NCBI RefSeq assembly: GCF_028728205.1 | Contig: NZ_JAQYUU010000001.1 | Span: forward strand, 2,278,082-2,342,081 | Origin: Clostridium sp. 'White wine YQ' | GTDB lineage: Bacteria; Bacillota; Clostridia; Clostridiales; Clostridiaceae | Direction: 5' to 3' | Length of the DNA stretch: 64,000 nucleotides | Shown: one piece after another, positions 45,239 to 55,335 of the stretch | Layout of the letters: every line of letters begins with the position of its first letter | Position numbering within the stretch: position 1 is the stretch's first letter | Notes under the pieces: model-generated | Seen by the model: only the letters and a program-made list of their open reading frames with translations | Database searches by the model: none | What the model was told of the DNA's origin: nothing | Position numbers and translations under genes: made by a program

Positions 45239-46897
45239 TTAATATTTATAAAAACAACTTCCACCAATAAATTCCCTTAATATAGAATTTTCTGGTACTA
45301 AATCTACTGATACTTCTTTAAAGAAACTTAAAAAAGATTTCAGTCTTTGTGCTTCATAAAATACAGAACTATCCTCATTTATCTTATTTAACTCTTTTAA
45401 TGCAAAACTTTTGAGAACGCATAGCTCATATACTAAAGTTGAATTGAACATAACATCTGCTTCTTCCTGAAAAACAAAAATATTACGTTCCTCCCCTCTC
45501 TTAATTGATGGCCACATTTCTAAAGTTTGTTCCCCACCATATCCACGAGTAAGATAATCTCTAACAATTCTTCTTATTTTTCTTATATCAGTTGTTGCAA
45601 TTCTATTATGATTATCTAGATTTAGTTGTGTTAATGCACTAATATAAATTTTAAATTTATTTTTGTCTGCAATTGACTCAGTTAATTGATTGTTTAGCCC
45701 ATGAATACCTTCAATAACTAAAATACCATTTTGAGGAAGTCTAAATTTTCTACCTTCATGTTCTCTTGTACCTGTAATAAAATTATAAATAGGTATTTCA
45801 ACTTCTTCCCCTTTTAGAAGTAATTCTAACTGCTTATTAAATAAATCTAAATCAAGTGCATTAATATTTTCATAATCCGGTTTCCCCTCTTCATCTAAGG
45901 GACTCCTATCTCTATCTATAAAATAATCATCTAATGAAATTGGTATAGGAAGAAGACCATTAACTCTTAATTGAATAGATAGACGCTTTGAGAATGTCGT
46001 CTTTCCTGATGAACTAGGTCCAGCAATTAATACTACTCTAACTTCCTTTTCTTCACTTATTTTATCTGCTATATAGGCAATTTTCTTTTCATGAAGTGCT
46101 TCTGATACTCTAATCAAATCCTGAGCATCTTTGGAAATCATTTTGTCATTCAAAGATCCCACTTCTCCGACTCCTAGAATATTGAGCCATTGCTCAGTTT
46201 CTCTAAATATATTAGATAATTTTTTATGTTCCATAAACTCAATTATTTTCGTAGGATTTTTATCATCTGGGTATCTTAATATAAACCCTTGATCATAAAA
46301 AATAACATCAAACAACCTAACACTTCCAGTATTAGGTGCCATATAGCCATAAAAATAATCATATCTTCCATCTAATTCATAAACATTTACCTTATCAAAT
46401 TGCATATGTGATAAAAGTTTTACCTTATCAACCATCCCATACCCTTCAAAGATATTAATGGCCTCCTGCTTCGATATTTTGAGTTTATTTATAGGAAGAT
46501 TCCTCTCAATCAATTCTTTCATTTTTGATTTTATATTCTTAACATCTTCTTCAGTTAATATCTTTTCTTTGTGAATTTCTCCGTAAATTCCTTTACTAAT
46601 AGAATGCTCCATAGTTATCTTTGAATCAGGAAATAAATCTAAAGCAGCCTTGATAAATATGAAAGTCATTGTTCTTCCATAAACTTGCATACCTTCTACG
46701 GTATTATTTTTAACTGCTTCAAAAGTTCCGCTTTCTTCTAATGAACTGCTTAATTCACGAAATCTTCCATTTACCTTTGCTAGCATTATTGACATTTCAT
46801 CTTTTTCATAATATTTCTCTATTATATCTTTTAATATGGTTCCCTGTTCCACTTCAATACTTTTACCATTACATAATGTTAGACTCAAGCTTTTCAT
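45239..46897 (-). CDS. Nucleoside kinase with TGS and tRNA-synthetase-like N-terminal domains
   Basis: A 552-residue uridine-kinase-like protein. The N-terminus (about 1-60) is a TGS domain, followed by a threonyl-tRNA-synthetase-type second additional domain (about 60-240, DYFYGYMAPNTGS) and a phosphoribulokinase/uridine kinase domain from about 275 (LIAGPSSSGKTTFSK; DDYFIDRDRSPLD). The family is widespread in clostridia and its true substrate is uncertain. I start at 46897 after AGGAGGT; an ATG at 46927 is too early. Confidence 0.9.
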   Translation of the reverse strand: MKSLSLTLCNGKSIEVEQGTILKDIIEKYYEKDEMSIMLAKVNGRFRELSSSLEESGTFEAVKNNTVEGMQVYGRTMTFIFIKAALDLFPDSKITMEHSISKGIYGEIHKEKILTEEDVKNIKSKMKELIERNLPINKLKISKQEAINIFEGYGMVDKVKLLSHMQFDKVNVYELDGRYDYFYGYMAPNTGSVRLFDVIFYDQGFILRYPDDKNPTKIIEFMEHKKLSNIFRETEQWLNILGVGEVGSLNDKMISKDAQDLIRVSEALHEKKIAYIADKISEEKEVRVVLIAGPSSSGKTTFSKRLSIQLRVNGLLPIPISLDDYFIDRDRSPLDEEGKPDYENINALDLDLFNKQLELLLKGEEVEIPIYNFITGTREHEGRKFRLPQNGILVIEGIHGLNNQLTESIADKNKFKIYISALTQLNLDNHNRIATTDIRKIRRIVRDYLTRGYGGEQTLEMWPSIKRGEERNIFVFQEEADVMFNSTLVYELCVLKSFALKELNKINEDSSVFYEAQRLKSFLSFFKEVSVDLVPENSILREFIGGSCFYKY

Positions 46898-47030
46898 TTC
46901 CCAATACCTCCTAAAAGAATTAAACATATTGACAAATTATACCTTATTATATTATATAACATTGCTTTGAAAATTCATAACTATACATATATTTCTCATT
47001 AATAGTTAATATTATTTTTGAGGTGTTTTT

Positions 47031-47690
47031 ATGTTTATTGTTATATTTCGCACATGTATTTTATATCTTCTCGTGGTTTTAGTAATTAGACTTATGGGAA
47101 AACGTCAAATTGGTGAACTTCAACCATATGAATTAGTTATTACTATAGTTATTTCAGATCTTGCTACTGTTCCAATGCAGGATGTAAGACTTCCATTAAT
47201 TTTGGGTATTATTCCTATAATGTCACTTTTGATTCTAGAACTTATTTTAACAGAACTTCAGCTAAAAAGTAACTTTATGAGAAAAATTATTGATGGTAAT
47301 CCTTCAATTATAATTAAGAATGGAAAGTTAAACGAAAAAGAACTTAAAAGTCAAAGAATAAACCTTGATGATCTTATGGAGGAATTAAGAGTTAGTGGAA
47401 ACTTGGATATATCCAAGATTAAATATGCTTTACTAGAAAATAACGGTCAGCTTTCTATAATTCCTATGGATAATAATATTATGAATTTACCAGCTATTTT
47501 ATATATTGATGGTCAGTATAATAAAGAAACCTTATCTAAAATGAATAAAGATGTTGAATGGCTGAAACAAAAACTTCAAAACAAGGGTGTAAATATTGAA
47601 GATACCTTTATTGTATTAATAGATAGCACTGGGAAGTTAATACATCAGCTAAAAGGTGACTTTGAAAAAATGGAGAGTGAGAAGAAATGA
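47031..47690 (+). CDS. DUF421 (YetF/YcaP family) membrane protein
   Basis: A 219-residue protein with three N-terminal membrane segments (to about residue 85) and a cytosolic C-terminal domain. The motif MGKRQIGELQPYELVITIVISDLA is the family signature (shown in part). Function unknown; paralogues are common in spore formers. It overlaps the next gene by four bases (ATGA), so the two are translated together. Confidence 0.9.
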   Translation: MFIVIFRTCILYLLVVLVIRLMGKRQIGELQPYELVITIVISDLATVPMQDVRLPLILGIIPIMSLLILELILTELQLKSNFMRKIIDGNPSIIIKNGKLNEKELKSQRINLDDLMEELRVSGNLDISKIKYALLENNGQLSIIPMDNNIMNLPAILYIDGQYNKETLSKMNKDVEWLKQKLQNKGVNIEDTFIVLIDSTGKLIHQLKGDFEKMESEKK

Positions 47691-48067
47691 GAAATTCAAT
47701 AATTTCTATAGCTTTATTTGCTATTCTTTTAGGGTTTCTCTTTTATGCAAATGGGAAGCTCACAGGTATTTGCGAACATATATTGAAAAATTCTGAAGAA
47801 ACTGAGACTCTAATAACCGAAGAAAACTGGGAAAAAAGTTATGATAACACAGTAGAGCTTATAGATTATATAAAGGATAATTCCTCTGCAGTAGCTCTAT
47901 ATGTAAACCATACAGATTTTGATAACTTAAATATTGAAGCATCAAAACTAAGTCAATATATTAAATATCACAATGCTGAAGAAGCTTTAGCTTCGCTGCA
48001 TGCCATAAAATTTTCAACAAATTATATACTCGACTTACAGGAAGTTAGTATAAAAAATATTTTTTAA
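47687..48067 (+). CDS. DUF4363-like small membrane-anchored protein
   Basis: A 126-residue protein with an N-terminal membrane anchor (ISIALFAILLGFLFY) and a helical extracytoplasmic domain. It overlaps the DUF421 gene by four bases. In clostridia a DUF4363 protein is regularly encoded after DUF421, and size and topology fit; the assignment is mainly by position. Function unknown. Confidence 0.8.
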   Translation: MRNSIISIALFAILLGFLFYANGKLTGICEHILKNSEETETLITEENWEKSYDNTVELIDYIKDNSSAVALYVNHTDFDNLNIEASKLSQYIKYHNAEEALASLHAIKFSTNYILDLQEVSIKNIF

Positions 48068-48068
48068 A

Positions 48069-48110
48069 AATAGATAAGAAATAGAGGAACTCCTCTATTT
48101 CTTATCTATT
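48069..48110. terminator. 42-bp palindromic terminator
   Basis: Two 20-base arms (AATAGATAAGAAATAGAGGA and its exact complement) are separated by two bases, between two convergent genes. Unusually long and perfect. Confidence 0.78.
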
Positions 48111-48127
48111 TAATAGTAATGTTAATT

Positions 48128-49624
48128 TTAGGAATTATGATTTATCATTAAACTTATCTTAAATGATGTTCCAACACCTAATGTGCTATATAATTCAATT
48201 TCCCCTCCATGCAGCTCAATAATTTTTTTTGAAATAGCTAGTCCGAGTCCTGCTCCTCCTGAACTTACTCTGGTTTTATCACCCCTTGTAAATTCATAGA
48301 ATACTACTTCTTGAAGTTCTTTATCCATCCCTATTCCATTATCAATTACCTCGATAAATACTTCTTCTTGAACTTTCCTTAAATTAAAAATTATCTTTGT
48401 CCCTTCTGGATTGTATTTAAGTGAATTCGATATTAAGTTTGATATTGCTCTATACATCTCTTGTTTATCAATGCTCATAAATATCGGTTCATCGTATATA
48501 TTTATTTCGTAACTAAACTTACTTTTTTCTAGCTCAGGTAAATGTTCAATTATAGTTCTTCTATAAAACTCACATATATCAATCTTCTCTAAATTTAATT
48601 TAAACGTAGATGCATCCACTTTGGAAAATGAAAATAATTCATCTATTAAATAATTCATTCTTTCGCTTTTCTTTAAAATATAATCTAAATATTTTTTTCT
48701 TTTAATTGGATCTGAAACCATATCGTCTCTAAGTGCTATTGCATATCCTTCTATTGATGTAATAGGAGTTTTTAAATCATGAGAAATATCTGCAATCATT
48801 ATCTTTTTATTTTCTTCTATCTTATTTTTCTCTTCTTCTGTCTTTTGAATCTTTTCGGGCATTGAATTTAAAGCATCTCTAATAGTTGCTAATTCACTAT
48901 CTGCTCTGCAATTAATTCTATATGAGTAATTACCTCTACTTATTTCCTCAATGCCCTTAATAATATGCTTTATAGGATTAGCTATATTCTTTGAAATTAA
49001 CTTACTTATTAGTAACAAGAATATTAAACTAGTTATAAAAAATCCCCCATAAATCAATAACATTATCTTTTTTATTTTTCCATCTAAATCTTTTTCATCA
49101 TAATAAAATCCTGGGGTAGTATTATTCATCATTGACCTTAGTTTTGTATCCTTATTTTCACCTGCAGGAAACTTGACTAATAAAATCAATTCATGTCCAA
49201 CCTTATCTTTAAAACTTTTACAAAATATATATTCTTTTAGATTGGAATTAACTGAAGGCAAATTATATGTTTCTTGTAACATATCTACTAATTCTCCAGT
49301 AGAGTATTCTGTTACTTTATCTAGCTTATTTCCCTTGATGTATATTATTTTATTGTCTTTAAGCACTTCAAGCCATCCGCCATATTTTGATATAACTGAA
49401 ATATCTATATTTTCATAGTCCTCTTTAGCTAATGTATCAATATAATTTTTTATATTATTATCTTTCATTGCATCAGATGAAAACTTGACCATAAATAATG
49501 CAAAAATAATAGATAACACTAAAAACAAAAAAACAGTCATTGAAATTATAACTATATTTCCTAGCGTAATCTTGAAAAAAATACCTGTTGGTTTAATCTT
49601 ATTCAACTTAAGTTTTCTGAACAT
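48128..49624 (-). CDS. Sensor histidine kinase
   Basis: A 498-residue membrane kinase. The first membrane helix (about 20-47) and a second near 190-210 enclose an extracytoplasmic sensor of about 140 residues; HAMP, HisKA (ADISHDLKTPITSIEGYA, phospho-His) and HATPase_c (NLISNSLKYNP, DNGIGMD, GGAGLGLAISK) domains follow. Its partner is the response regulator encoded 11 bases upstream. The MacB-like exporter genes lie just beyond, so it may sense an envelope-active compound. I start at 49624 after GTGG; an ATG at 49645 overlaps the regulator gene. Confidence 0.92.
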   Translation of the reverse strand: MFRKLKLNKIKPTGIFFKITLGNIVIISMTVFLFLVLSIIFALFMVKFSSDAMKDNNIKNYIDTLAKEDYENIDISVISKYGGWLEVLKDNKIIYIKGNKLDKVTEYSTGELVDMLQETYNLPSVNSNLKEYIFCKSFKDKVGHELILLVKFPAGENKDTKLRSMMNNTTPGFYYDEKDLDGKIKKIMLLIYGGFFITSLIFLLLISKLISKNIANPIKHIIKGIEEISRGNYSYRINCRADSELATIRDALNSMPEKIQKTEEEKNKIEENKKIMIADISHDLKTPITSIEGYAIALRDDMVSDPIKRKKYLDYILKKSERMNYLIDELFSFSKVDASTFKLNLEKIDICEFYRRTIIEHLPELEKSKFSYEINIYDEPIFMSIDKQEMYRAISNLISNSLKYNPEGTKIIFNLRKVQEEVFIEVIDNGIGMDKELQEVVFYEFTRGDKTRVSSGGAGLGLAISKKIIELHGGEIELYSTLGVGTSFKISLMINHNS

Positions 49625-49635
49625 TTTTTCACCAC

Positions 49636-50343
49636 TTAATCCCATTGAAATTTATATCCTAACCCTCTAACAGTTTTAAGGTACTTAGGCGTCCTCGGAC
49701 ATTCTTCTATCTTGTCCCTAATATTACTTATATGAACCATAATTGTATTATCATCCCCATAATACTCATCTTCCCATACTTGTTCAAATATCTGTTTTTT
49801 TGTAAATACCTTATTAGGATTTTTCATTAAAAATCTCATGATTTTATATTCAGTTACAGTCATTATAATTTCTCTATTATCTTTTAAAAGCATACATTGA
49901 TTTTCATCAAGTACAAGTGTCCCTAATATTATCTTTCCACTCTTTATATCTTTAACAAATTCTGCTTCTTCCCCTTTAAGCTCTGTAAATCTTCTTATAT
50001 GTGCTCCTACTCTTGCGCTTAATTCAAGTGGATTAAATGGCTTAATTATGTAATCATCTGCTCCTAATCCTAACCCAAGAATAAGATCATTTGCATCACT
50101 CTTAGCCGATATAAAAATAACTGGTATATTATATTTCTCTCTAATTTTCTTTACTAATTGATATCCATCAATCCCTGGGATCATTATATCTAATAAAACT
50201 AGATCTATCTTTTCACTAGTTATAATTCTCCATGCTTCTATTCCATCTTCTGCCTTATAAACCCTATAGCCATCCTTTTCTAAGTATAATTCTATCAATT
50301 CAATTATCTCTACTTCATCGTCTACAATTAAGATATTTCGCAT
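49636..50343 (-). CDS. OmpR-family response regulator
   Basis: A 235-residue two-domain regulator: a receiver (DDE near the start, phospho-Asp in LVLLDIMIPGIDG, Lys in IIKPF) and a winged-helix DNA-binding domain ending in TVRGLGYKF. It pairs with the downstream kinase. A likely binding site is the direct repeat TTAAGAT-N4-TTAAGAT before the ABC operon, repeated before ybjQ. I start at 50343 after GAGGGGGG. Confidence 0.93.
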   Translation of the reverse strand: MRNILIVDDEVEIIELIELYLEKDGYRVYKAEDGIEAWRIITSEKIDLVLLDIMIPGIDGYQLVKKIREKYNIPVIFISAKSDANDLILGLGLGADDYIIKPFNPLELSARVGAHIRRFTELKGEEAEFVKDIKSGKIILGTLVLDENQCMLLKDNREIIMTVTEYKIMRFLMKNPNKVFTKKQIFEQVWEDEYYGDDNTIMVHISNIRDKIEECPRTPKYLKTVRGLGYKFQWD

Positions 50344-50402
50344 TTTATCCCCCCTCGGTAAAACCATTATATTACATTATTTAAAAATATTATATAATAT
50401 TC

Positions 50403-50460
50403 TTCTTGCAAGAAACAAAGCAAAACCCAGCACTGGCTGAGTTTCACTTGCAAACTTTGT
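50403..50460 (-). terminator. Terminator of the ABC operon and adjacent palindrome
   Basis: On the minus strand AAACTCAGC pairs with GCTGGGTTT (one mismatch) and is followed by T-rich sequence, just after the last permease stop. A 12-base palindrome TTCTTGCAAGAA (50403-50414) follows, upstream of the response regulator gene. Confidence 0.65.
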
Positions 50461-50464
50461 CTGA

Positions 50465-51745
50465 TTATTCATAACTAATTATTTCAACAACGTTCATTTT
50501 AGATGCCTTAGATGCCGGCATCAATCCTGAAATGGTTGAAATCACAAAAGTTATTCCAAAACATATACCTAGGTTTACTAGACTTAATACTACTTGAGTT
50601 TCTTTTAAAACATAGGTATTAAGTACAACCGTAATTATAGCAGCTATAGCACAACCTAATATTGCTCCTAAAATTCCAAGTAAAGCTGCCTGAACTAAAA
50701 ATATATTTTTTATTGCTCTTCTTGATGCTCCTACTGCCTTCATAATTCCTATGGTTTTTTTCTTTTCTTGTATACTCATATTCATAGTATTAATTAATCC
50801 AATACTTGCAACTAAAATAACTATTATTCCTGCAACAGAAAAGATTAACTTAAAGCTCTTTGTAGCAGCTGCCATCTTTTGAGATAATTCTGCCATAGTA
50901 AATGTCTCAAAACCTACTTTATTCCTTACTTCATCATTAATAGTTTTAACATCGTCCAGAGTCTTTGCTCTTACTACAAGGCTTGGATAACCAGTTTCTT
51001 TAAAATAATCTGTTTTCTCTGAGTAATAATTTAAAACTTCTTCTGCTATTTGCTGTGAACAAATTATGTTTCTCTTTTCATCACTACTTTCTTTTAATAC
51101 CCCTATAATTTTTCCTTTGGTTGCAAATGATTGTCTTACCGCTACACCATCTATAACAGGAGCATCAACTTTTAAAGTGATTTCTTTACCTAGAACATCT
51201 TCTCCATTATCTATTCCAATAGCCTTTAAATACTTCTGTCCAACAATAATCTCATTTTTATCATTAGAAAAATCATTACCATAGGCTAAATCATTTTTGA
51301 ATGATTTGTAGTAGCTAAAATTATATCCTCTTAATGTTACACCTTTATTTTGTACGCTGTTTCCTTCTATAGTAACACCAGTTAGCTTTGTTTCTAATAT
51401 AGCCTTAACATATTCTACTCCAGAAATTTTACTTATCTTATCTAAATCTTCTGTAGTAATATTTTTAGTTTCTCTTTTTTGACCAGCTGCATTTTTATCT
51501 TGCACACCAACATTAATACTAACTGAACCTGCTGCAGAAGGTTTAATATTAAAAACTGTTATTTCTTGTGTATCTGAGAATGTAGAAAACATATTCTCCA
51601 CCTGTTTTGCTAAGGTATCTCCAAGTCCAAGCATAGCCATAAGCAAGAGGCTTCCTACTGATATCGCTACGATAGTTAGAAAACTCCTTAGTTTTCTTCT
51701 TCTTATGTCTGAAAACGCCATTTTAATTCCATCAGTAAACTTCAT
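50465..51745 (-). CDS. MacB-like ABC transporter permease (second)
   Basis: A 426-residue permease with one N-terminal membrane helix, a large extracytoplasmic MacB-PCD domain (about 45-280) and three C-terminal helices of the FtsX fold; the motif TIGIMKAVGASRRAIKNIFL is typical (shown in part). It would form a heterodimer with the upstream permease and be powered by the ATPase encoded before that. Likely an exporter or mechanotransmitter for peptides. Thirteen bases after the first permease. Confidence 0.9.
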   Translation of the reverse strand: MKFTDGIKMAFSDIRRRKLRSFLTIVAISVGSLLLMAMLGLGDTLAKQVENMFSTFSDTQEITVFNIKPSAAGSVSINVGVQDKNAAGQKRETKNITTEDLDKISKISGVEYVKAILETKLTGVTIEGNSVQNKGVTLRGYNFSYYKSFKNDLAYGNDFSNDKNEIIVGQKYLKAIGIDNGEDVLGKEITLKVDAPVIDGVAVRQSFATKGKIIGVLKESSDEKRNIICSQQIAEEVLNYYSEKTDYFKETGYPSLVVRAKTLDDVKTINDEVRNKVGFETFTMAELSQKMAAATKSFKLIFSVAGIIVILVASIGLINTMNMSIQEKKKTIGIMKAVGASRRAIKNIFLVQAALLGILGAILGCAIAAIITVVLNTYVLKETQVVLSLVNLGICFGITFVISTISGLMPASKASKMNVVEIISYE

Positions 51746-51758
51746 TTAGTTACCCCTC

Positions 51759-53099
51759 CTAACTTTGTAAAGCATCTACAGGATTCAATTTCGATGCTCT
51801 GCTTGCTGGATAAATCCCGGCAATTAAAGCTAATAATATTGAAAAACCAACTGAAGCTGCTACAAGCCATATTGGCAATCCGAACTCTAATGTCATTGAA
51901 TATCCTTTACTCTTCAAATATATATTTATAAATATTTGTCCTAATTTAATTAGAGAAAACCCTAATATAACTCCTGTAACTCCTCCAATTAATCCAATGG
52001 AAGATGATTGTACTAAGAATATATTTTTTATATCCCTTGAACTTGCACCTACTGCTTTCATTACACCTATACTTCTGAACTTCTCATATATAGCCATAAT
52101 CATAGTATTAATAATTCCAATAGCAGCTACCACTAAGACTATTACCCCTAAGGATGATAATATTAAACTTATACCATTTAACATTTTATTAATTGATTTA
52201 GCCATTTCTTGTGCCGATGTTGTCATATAACCTAAGTCTTCAATTTTGGTTACTATGCCATCTACATTCTTTATATCCTTTGCTGCAACAGATATATTAG
52301 AATATCCTTTCTCTTGCAAGTAATTTTTTGACGATTCCTTAAATGATAATACTTCACTCAAATCTTCATCACTAACCACTATTGATGAAGCCTCAGTAAA
52401 ATTTTTATCTATAATTCCTGCTATTTTAAATTCCTTAACAAAGGGTTTTACTTTTACTAGACCAATTGTATCAACTGTAACCTTAAAAGTTTTTCCTATT
52501 AATGCTTCTGGATTATCTATCTTATTATCAAGTATTACATTTTCTCCAAGCAATACCTGTCCTTTTTCCCCTTTAGTTAGTGTAGAACCATATTTAATAA
52601 AATTAATAGACTTATCCTTTTTACTTTCTCTTTTATCACTTATTGCACTATCAGTTATTAATGGATCATCTAAATTAGCACCTAATAAACTAATACTACC
52701 TTCATAATCCTTGTCTGCAATATTATATTTATAGTTTGTCGAATCACTAATATATGCTCTTATACTTTCTACACCTTCAATTTTTCTAATTTCACCTAGT
52801 GTAGTTTTGTCTATCTTCAAAGAGTTTTCTTCCATCCATGCATTATAATCATTTTCAGAATTTAGATCCATTGTCTCATCTGTGTCCACATTATTCTTAA
52901 TATTACTTACACTTATTAGCTTACTGCTTGCATCACTATTTAGGTTTTCTAGTAAAACTCTTTTGAAGTTAATACCAAGTCCAACCATTGATATTAATAA
53001 CATCGTTCCAATAGTAATTCCTAAAGTAGTTAAAAAGGTTCTTCCTTTTCTTCTTTTTAAATCCCTAAACGCCATACCAATGGAATCTTTAAACTTCAT
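51759..53099 (-). CDS. MacB-like ABC transporter permease (first)
   Basis: A 446-residue permease of the same fold as its downstream neighbour: an N-terminal helix (GRTFLTTLGITIGTMLLISMVG), an extracytoplasmic domain to about residue 300 and three C-terminal helices with GVMKAVGASSRDIKNIFL. The two permeases are similar enough to suggest an old duplication. Three bases after the ATPase gene. Confidence 0.9.
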   Translation of the reverse strand: MKFKDSIGMAFRDLKRRKGRTFLTTLGITIGTMLLISMVGLGINFKRVLLENLNSDASSKLISVSNIKNNVDTDETMDLNSENDYNAWMEENSLKIDKTTLGEIRKIEGVESIRAYISDSTNYKYNIADKDYEGSISLLGANLDDPLITDSAISDKRESKKDKSINFIKYGSTLTKGEKGQVLLGENVILDNKIDNPEALIGKTFKVTVDTIGLVKVKPFVKEFKIAGIIDKNFTEASSIVVSDEDLSEVLSFKESSKNYLQEKGYSNISVAAKDIKNVDGIVTKIEDLGYMTTSAQEMAKSINKMLNGISLILSSLGVIVLVVAAIGIINTMIMAIYEKFRSIGVMKAVGASSRDIKNIFLVQSSSIGLIGGVTGVILGFSLIKLGQIFINIYLKSKGYSMTLEFGLPIWLVAASVGFSILLALIAGIYPASRASKLNPVDALQS

Positions 53100-53102
53100 C
53101 TA

Positions 53103-53798
53103 TTACCCCTCCCTTACTTGAGAGTCACTGCTGCTATCTTGAGCTATTTCACCATCTTGAATTCTTACAATTCTATTAGCTCTGAGAGCCTCTTTTTCAT
53201 TATGTGTTACCATAATTATCGTATATCCTTTTTCATTTAACTCTTTAAATACATTCATTATCTTGCTTCCAGTTTTAGAATCTAAATTTCCTGTAGGTTC
53301 GTCAGCAAATATTATAGCTGGATCATTTACAAGTGCTCTAGCAATAGAAACCCTTTGTCTTTGTCCACCTGACATTTCTGTAGGCTTATGTTTTGACAAA
53401 TCAGTTAATCCTACTAATTCTAATGCTTTTAAGGCCTTAATCTTTCTTTCCTTTTTAGATGCACCTGAAAAAATTAATGGCATCATTACATTTTCTAATG
53501 CAGTTTGTGTATTTTCCAAATTAAAAGCTTGAAATACGAATCCTATTGTAGAATTTCTATACTTTGACATCTCCTTGTCTTTTAACTTAGAAATATCCTT
53601 TCCTTCCACAGATATTGTCCCACTAGTTGGTTTATCAAGTCCTCCAATTATATGCATAAGGGTTGACTTACCAGATCCTGATGGACCTAATATAGCCAAG
53701 AATTCACCATTTTCAATCTTTAGGTTAACTCCTCTTAATGCTTCAACTGTTTCTTTTCCCATTCTATACTTTTTGGTAACATTTGATATCTCAATCAT
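53103..53798 (-). CDS. MacB/LolD-like ABC transporter ATP-binding protein
   Basis: A 231-residue ATPase with Walker A GPSGSGKST, signature MSGGQRQRV and Walker B IIFADEPTGNLDS, the last typical of the MacB/LolD/FtsE subfamily. It drives the two downstream permeases. First gene of the operon, preceded by a promoter with a response-regulator-type repeat. The two-component genes follow the permeases. Confidence 0.94.
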   Translation of the reverse strand: MIEISNVTKKYRMGKETVEALRGVNLKIENGEFLAILGPSGSGKSTLMHIIGGLDKPTSGTISVEGKDISKLKDKEMSKYRNSTIGFVFQAFNLENTQTALENVMMPLIFSGASKKERKIKALKALELVGLTDLSKHKPTEMSGGQRQRVSIARALVNDPAIIFADEPTGNLDSKTGSKIMNVFKELNEKGYTIIMVTHNEKEALRANRIVRIQDGEIAQDSSSDSQVREG

Positions 53799-53832
53799 AA
53801 CTTGCCTTCCTTTATACTCATTTTTAAAGATT

Positions 53833-53886
53833 ATTATAAATAAATAACCTTAATTTATCATAATCTATATCTTAAGATTATCTTAA
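53833..53886 (-). promoter_or_regulatory. MacB-like operon promoter with response-regulator-type direct repeat
   Basis: On the minus strand TTAAGAT-N4-TTAAGAT (53869-53886) is followed after 30 bases by TATAAT (53833-53838), with no good -35. The same layout stands before ybjQ. The adjacent OmpR-class regulator is the natural candidate to bind it. Confidence 0.65.
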
Positions 53887-54036
53887 TTCCATCAAATTAT
53901 TACCATAAATGCTAAACTTTATACAGTAGTATGATAAATAAAAATGTATTTTTTATGCACTTTTTTGCATATCGTTTCATGTTAAACCTTTACTTTTAAT
54001 GATTTTATAAATAAAAAAGAATTTTATAAGTATTTA

Positions 54037-54065
54037 TTGCATAAATATTCATTAAGACTTATAAT
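54037..54065 (+). promoter_or_regulatory. arg operon promoter with ArgR-like box
   Basis: TTGCAT (54037-54042) and TATAAT (54060-54065) are separated by 17 bases. TGCATAAATATTCA (54038-54051) lies across the -35 and spacer and is one base from a perfect ARG-box palindrome. Arginine-dependent repression is likely. The region to the left, back to the ABC operon promoter, shows nothing else. Confidence 0.65.
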
Positions 54066-54106
54066 GAATAATATCACAAATTGGTAATTCTAAGGGGGTA
54101 CTTTTA

Positions 54107-55333
54107 ATGAAAAAATTTAACAAAATCTTATTAGCATATTCTGGTGGTTTAGATACATCAATAATAATTCCGTGGCTTAAGGAAACCTATGGTTGTGAAG
54201 AAGTTATAGCTGTAGTAGGCGATGTTGGTCAAGGTGATGATGAGCTGGAAGGTTTAGAAGAAAAAGCTATTAAGACTGGAGCATCTAAGATATATATTGA
54301 AAATCTACAAAAAGAATTTGTTTATGATTATATATTCCCAACTTTAAAAGCTGGTGCAGTTTATGAAGGAAAATATTTGTTAGGAACGTCCTTTGCAAGA
54401 CCAGTTATTGCAAAGAGAATGGTTGAAATTGCTAAAGCTGAAGGAGTTGATGCAATTGCTCATGGTTGCACAGGGAAAGGTAATGACCAAGTTCGTTTTG
54501 AGCTAACTATAAAAGCCTTCGCGCCTGATATGCCAATAGTTGCTCCTTGGAGAATATGGGAACTAAAATCAAGGGAAGAAGAAATTGAATATGCAATCAA
54601 AAAGAATGTTCCAATAAAAATAACTTACGAAACAAATTATTCAAAGGATAAAAATCTATGGCACTTAAGTCATGAAGGTTTAGATTTGGAAGATCCAAAT
54701 AATGAACCAAAATATGATGAAATATTAGAAATGGGTGTATCTCCTGAAAAAGCACCTGATTCTCCAACTTATATAACCCTTTCATTTGAAAAAGGAATTC
54801 CGGTTGCTTTAAATGGTGAAAAACTTGATGGTGTTTCATTAATCAAAGCATTGAATAAAGTTGGTGGAGAAAATGGAGTTGGAATTATAGACATGGTAGA
54901 AAACCGTTTGGTTGGTATGAAATCAAGAGGTGTTTATGAAACACCAGGTGGATCAATACTTTATTATGCTCACAAGGAGTTAGAATATTTATGTTTAGAT
55001 AGAGACACTCTACACTATAAAGAGCAGGTAGCTTTAAAATTTGCTGAGTTAGTTTACTATGGACAATGGTTTACTCCTCTAAGAGAAGCTCTTTCATCTT
55101 TTGTTGATAAAACTCAAGAAACAGTAACTGGCGATGTAAAACTTAAACTTTATAAAGGTAATATAGTAACTGCTGGAACTTCTTCACCATATTCATTATA
55201 TTCAGAAGAATATGCAACTTTTGGCGAGGATGCAGTATATGATCAAAAAGATTCTGAGGGATTCATTAACCTATTTGGGTTACCAATTACGGTAAAAGCA
55301 AAAATGGACGCAAAAATGGATGGAGTGAAATAG
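54107..55333 (+). CDS. argG: Argininosuccinate synthase
   Basis: Joins citrulline and aspartate with ATP to give argininosuccinate. It has 408 residues, the usual length. The PP-loop AYSGGLDTS binds [17 protein letters not shown] and [13 protein letters not shown] are further signatures. First gene of a seven-gene arginine operon, with ATG after AAGGGGGTA and only two bases before argH. Confidence 0.97.
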   Translation: MKKFNKILLAYSGGLDTSIIIPWLKETYGCEEVIAVVGDVGQGDDELEGLEEKAIKTGASKIYIENLQKEFVYDYIFPTLKAGAVYEGKYLLGTSFARPVIAKRMVEIAKAEGVDAIAHGCTGKGNDQVRFELTIKAFAPDMPIVAPWRIWELKSREEEIEYAIKKNVPIKITYETNYSKDKNLWHLSHEGLDLEDPNNEPKYDEILEMGVSPEKAPDSPTYITLSFEKGIPVALNGEKLDGVSLIKALNKVGGENGVGIIDMVENRLVGMKSRGVYETPGGSILYYAHKELEYLCLDRDTLHYKEQVALKFAELVYYGQWFTPLREALSSFVDKTQETVTGDVKLKLYKGNIVTAGTSSPYSLYSEEYATFGEDAVYDQKDSEGFINLFGLPITVKAKMDAKMDGVK

Positions 55334-55335
55334 TT

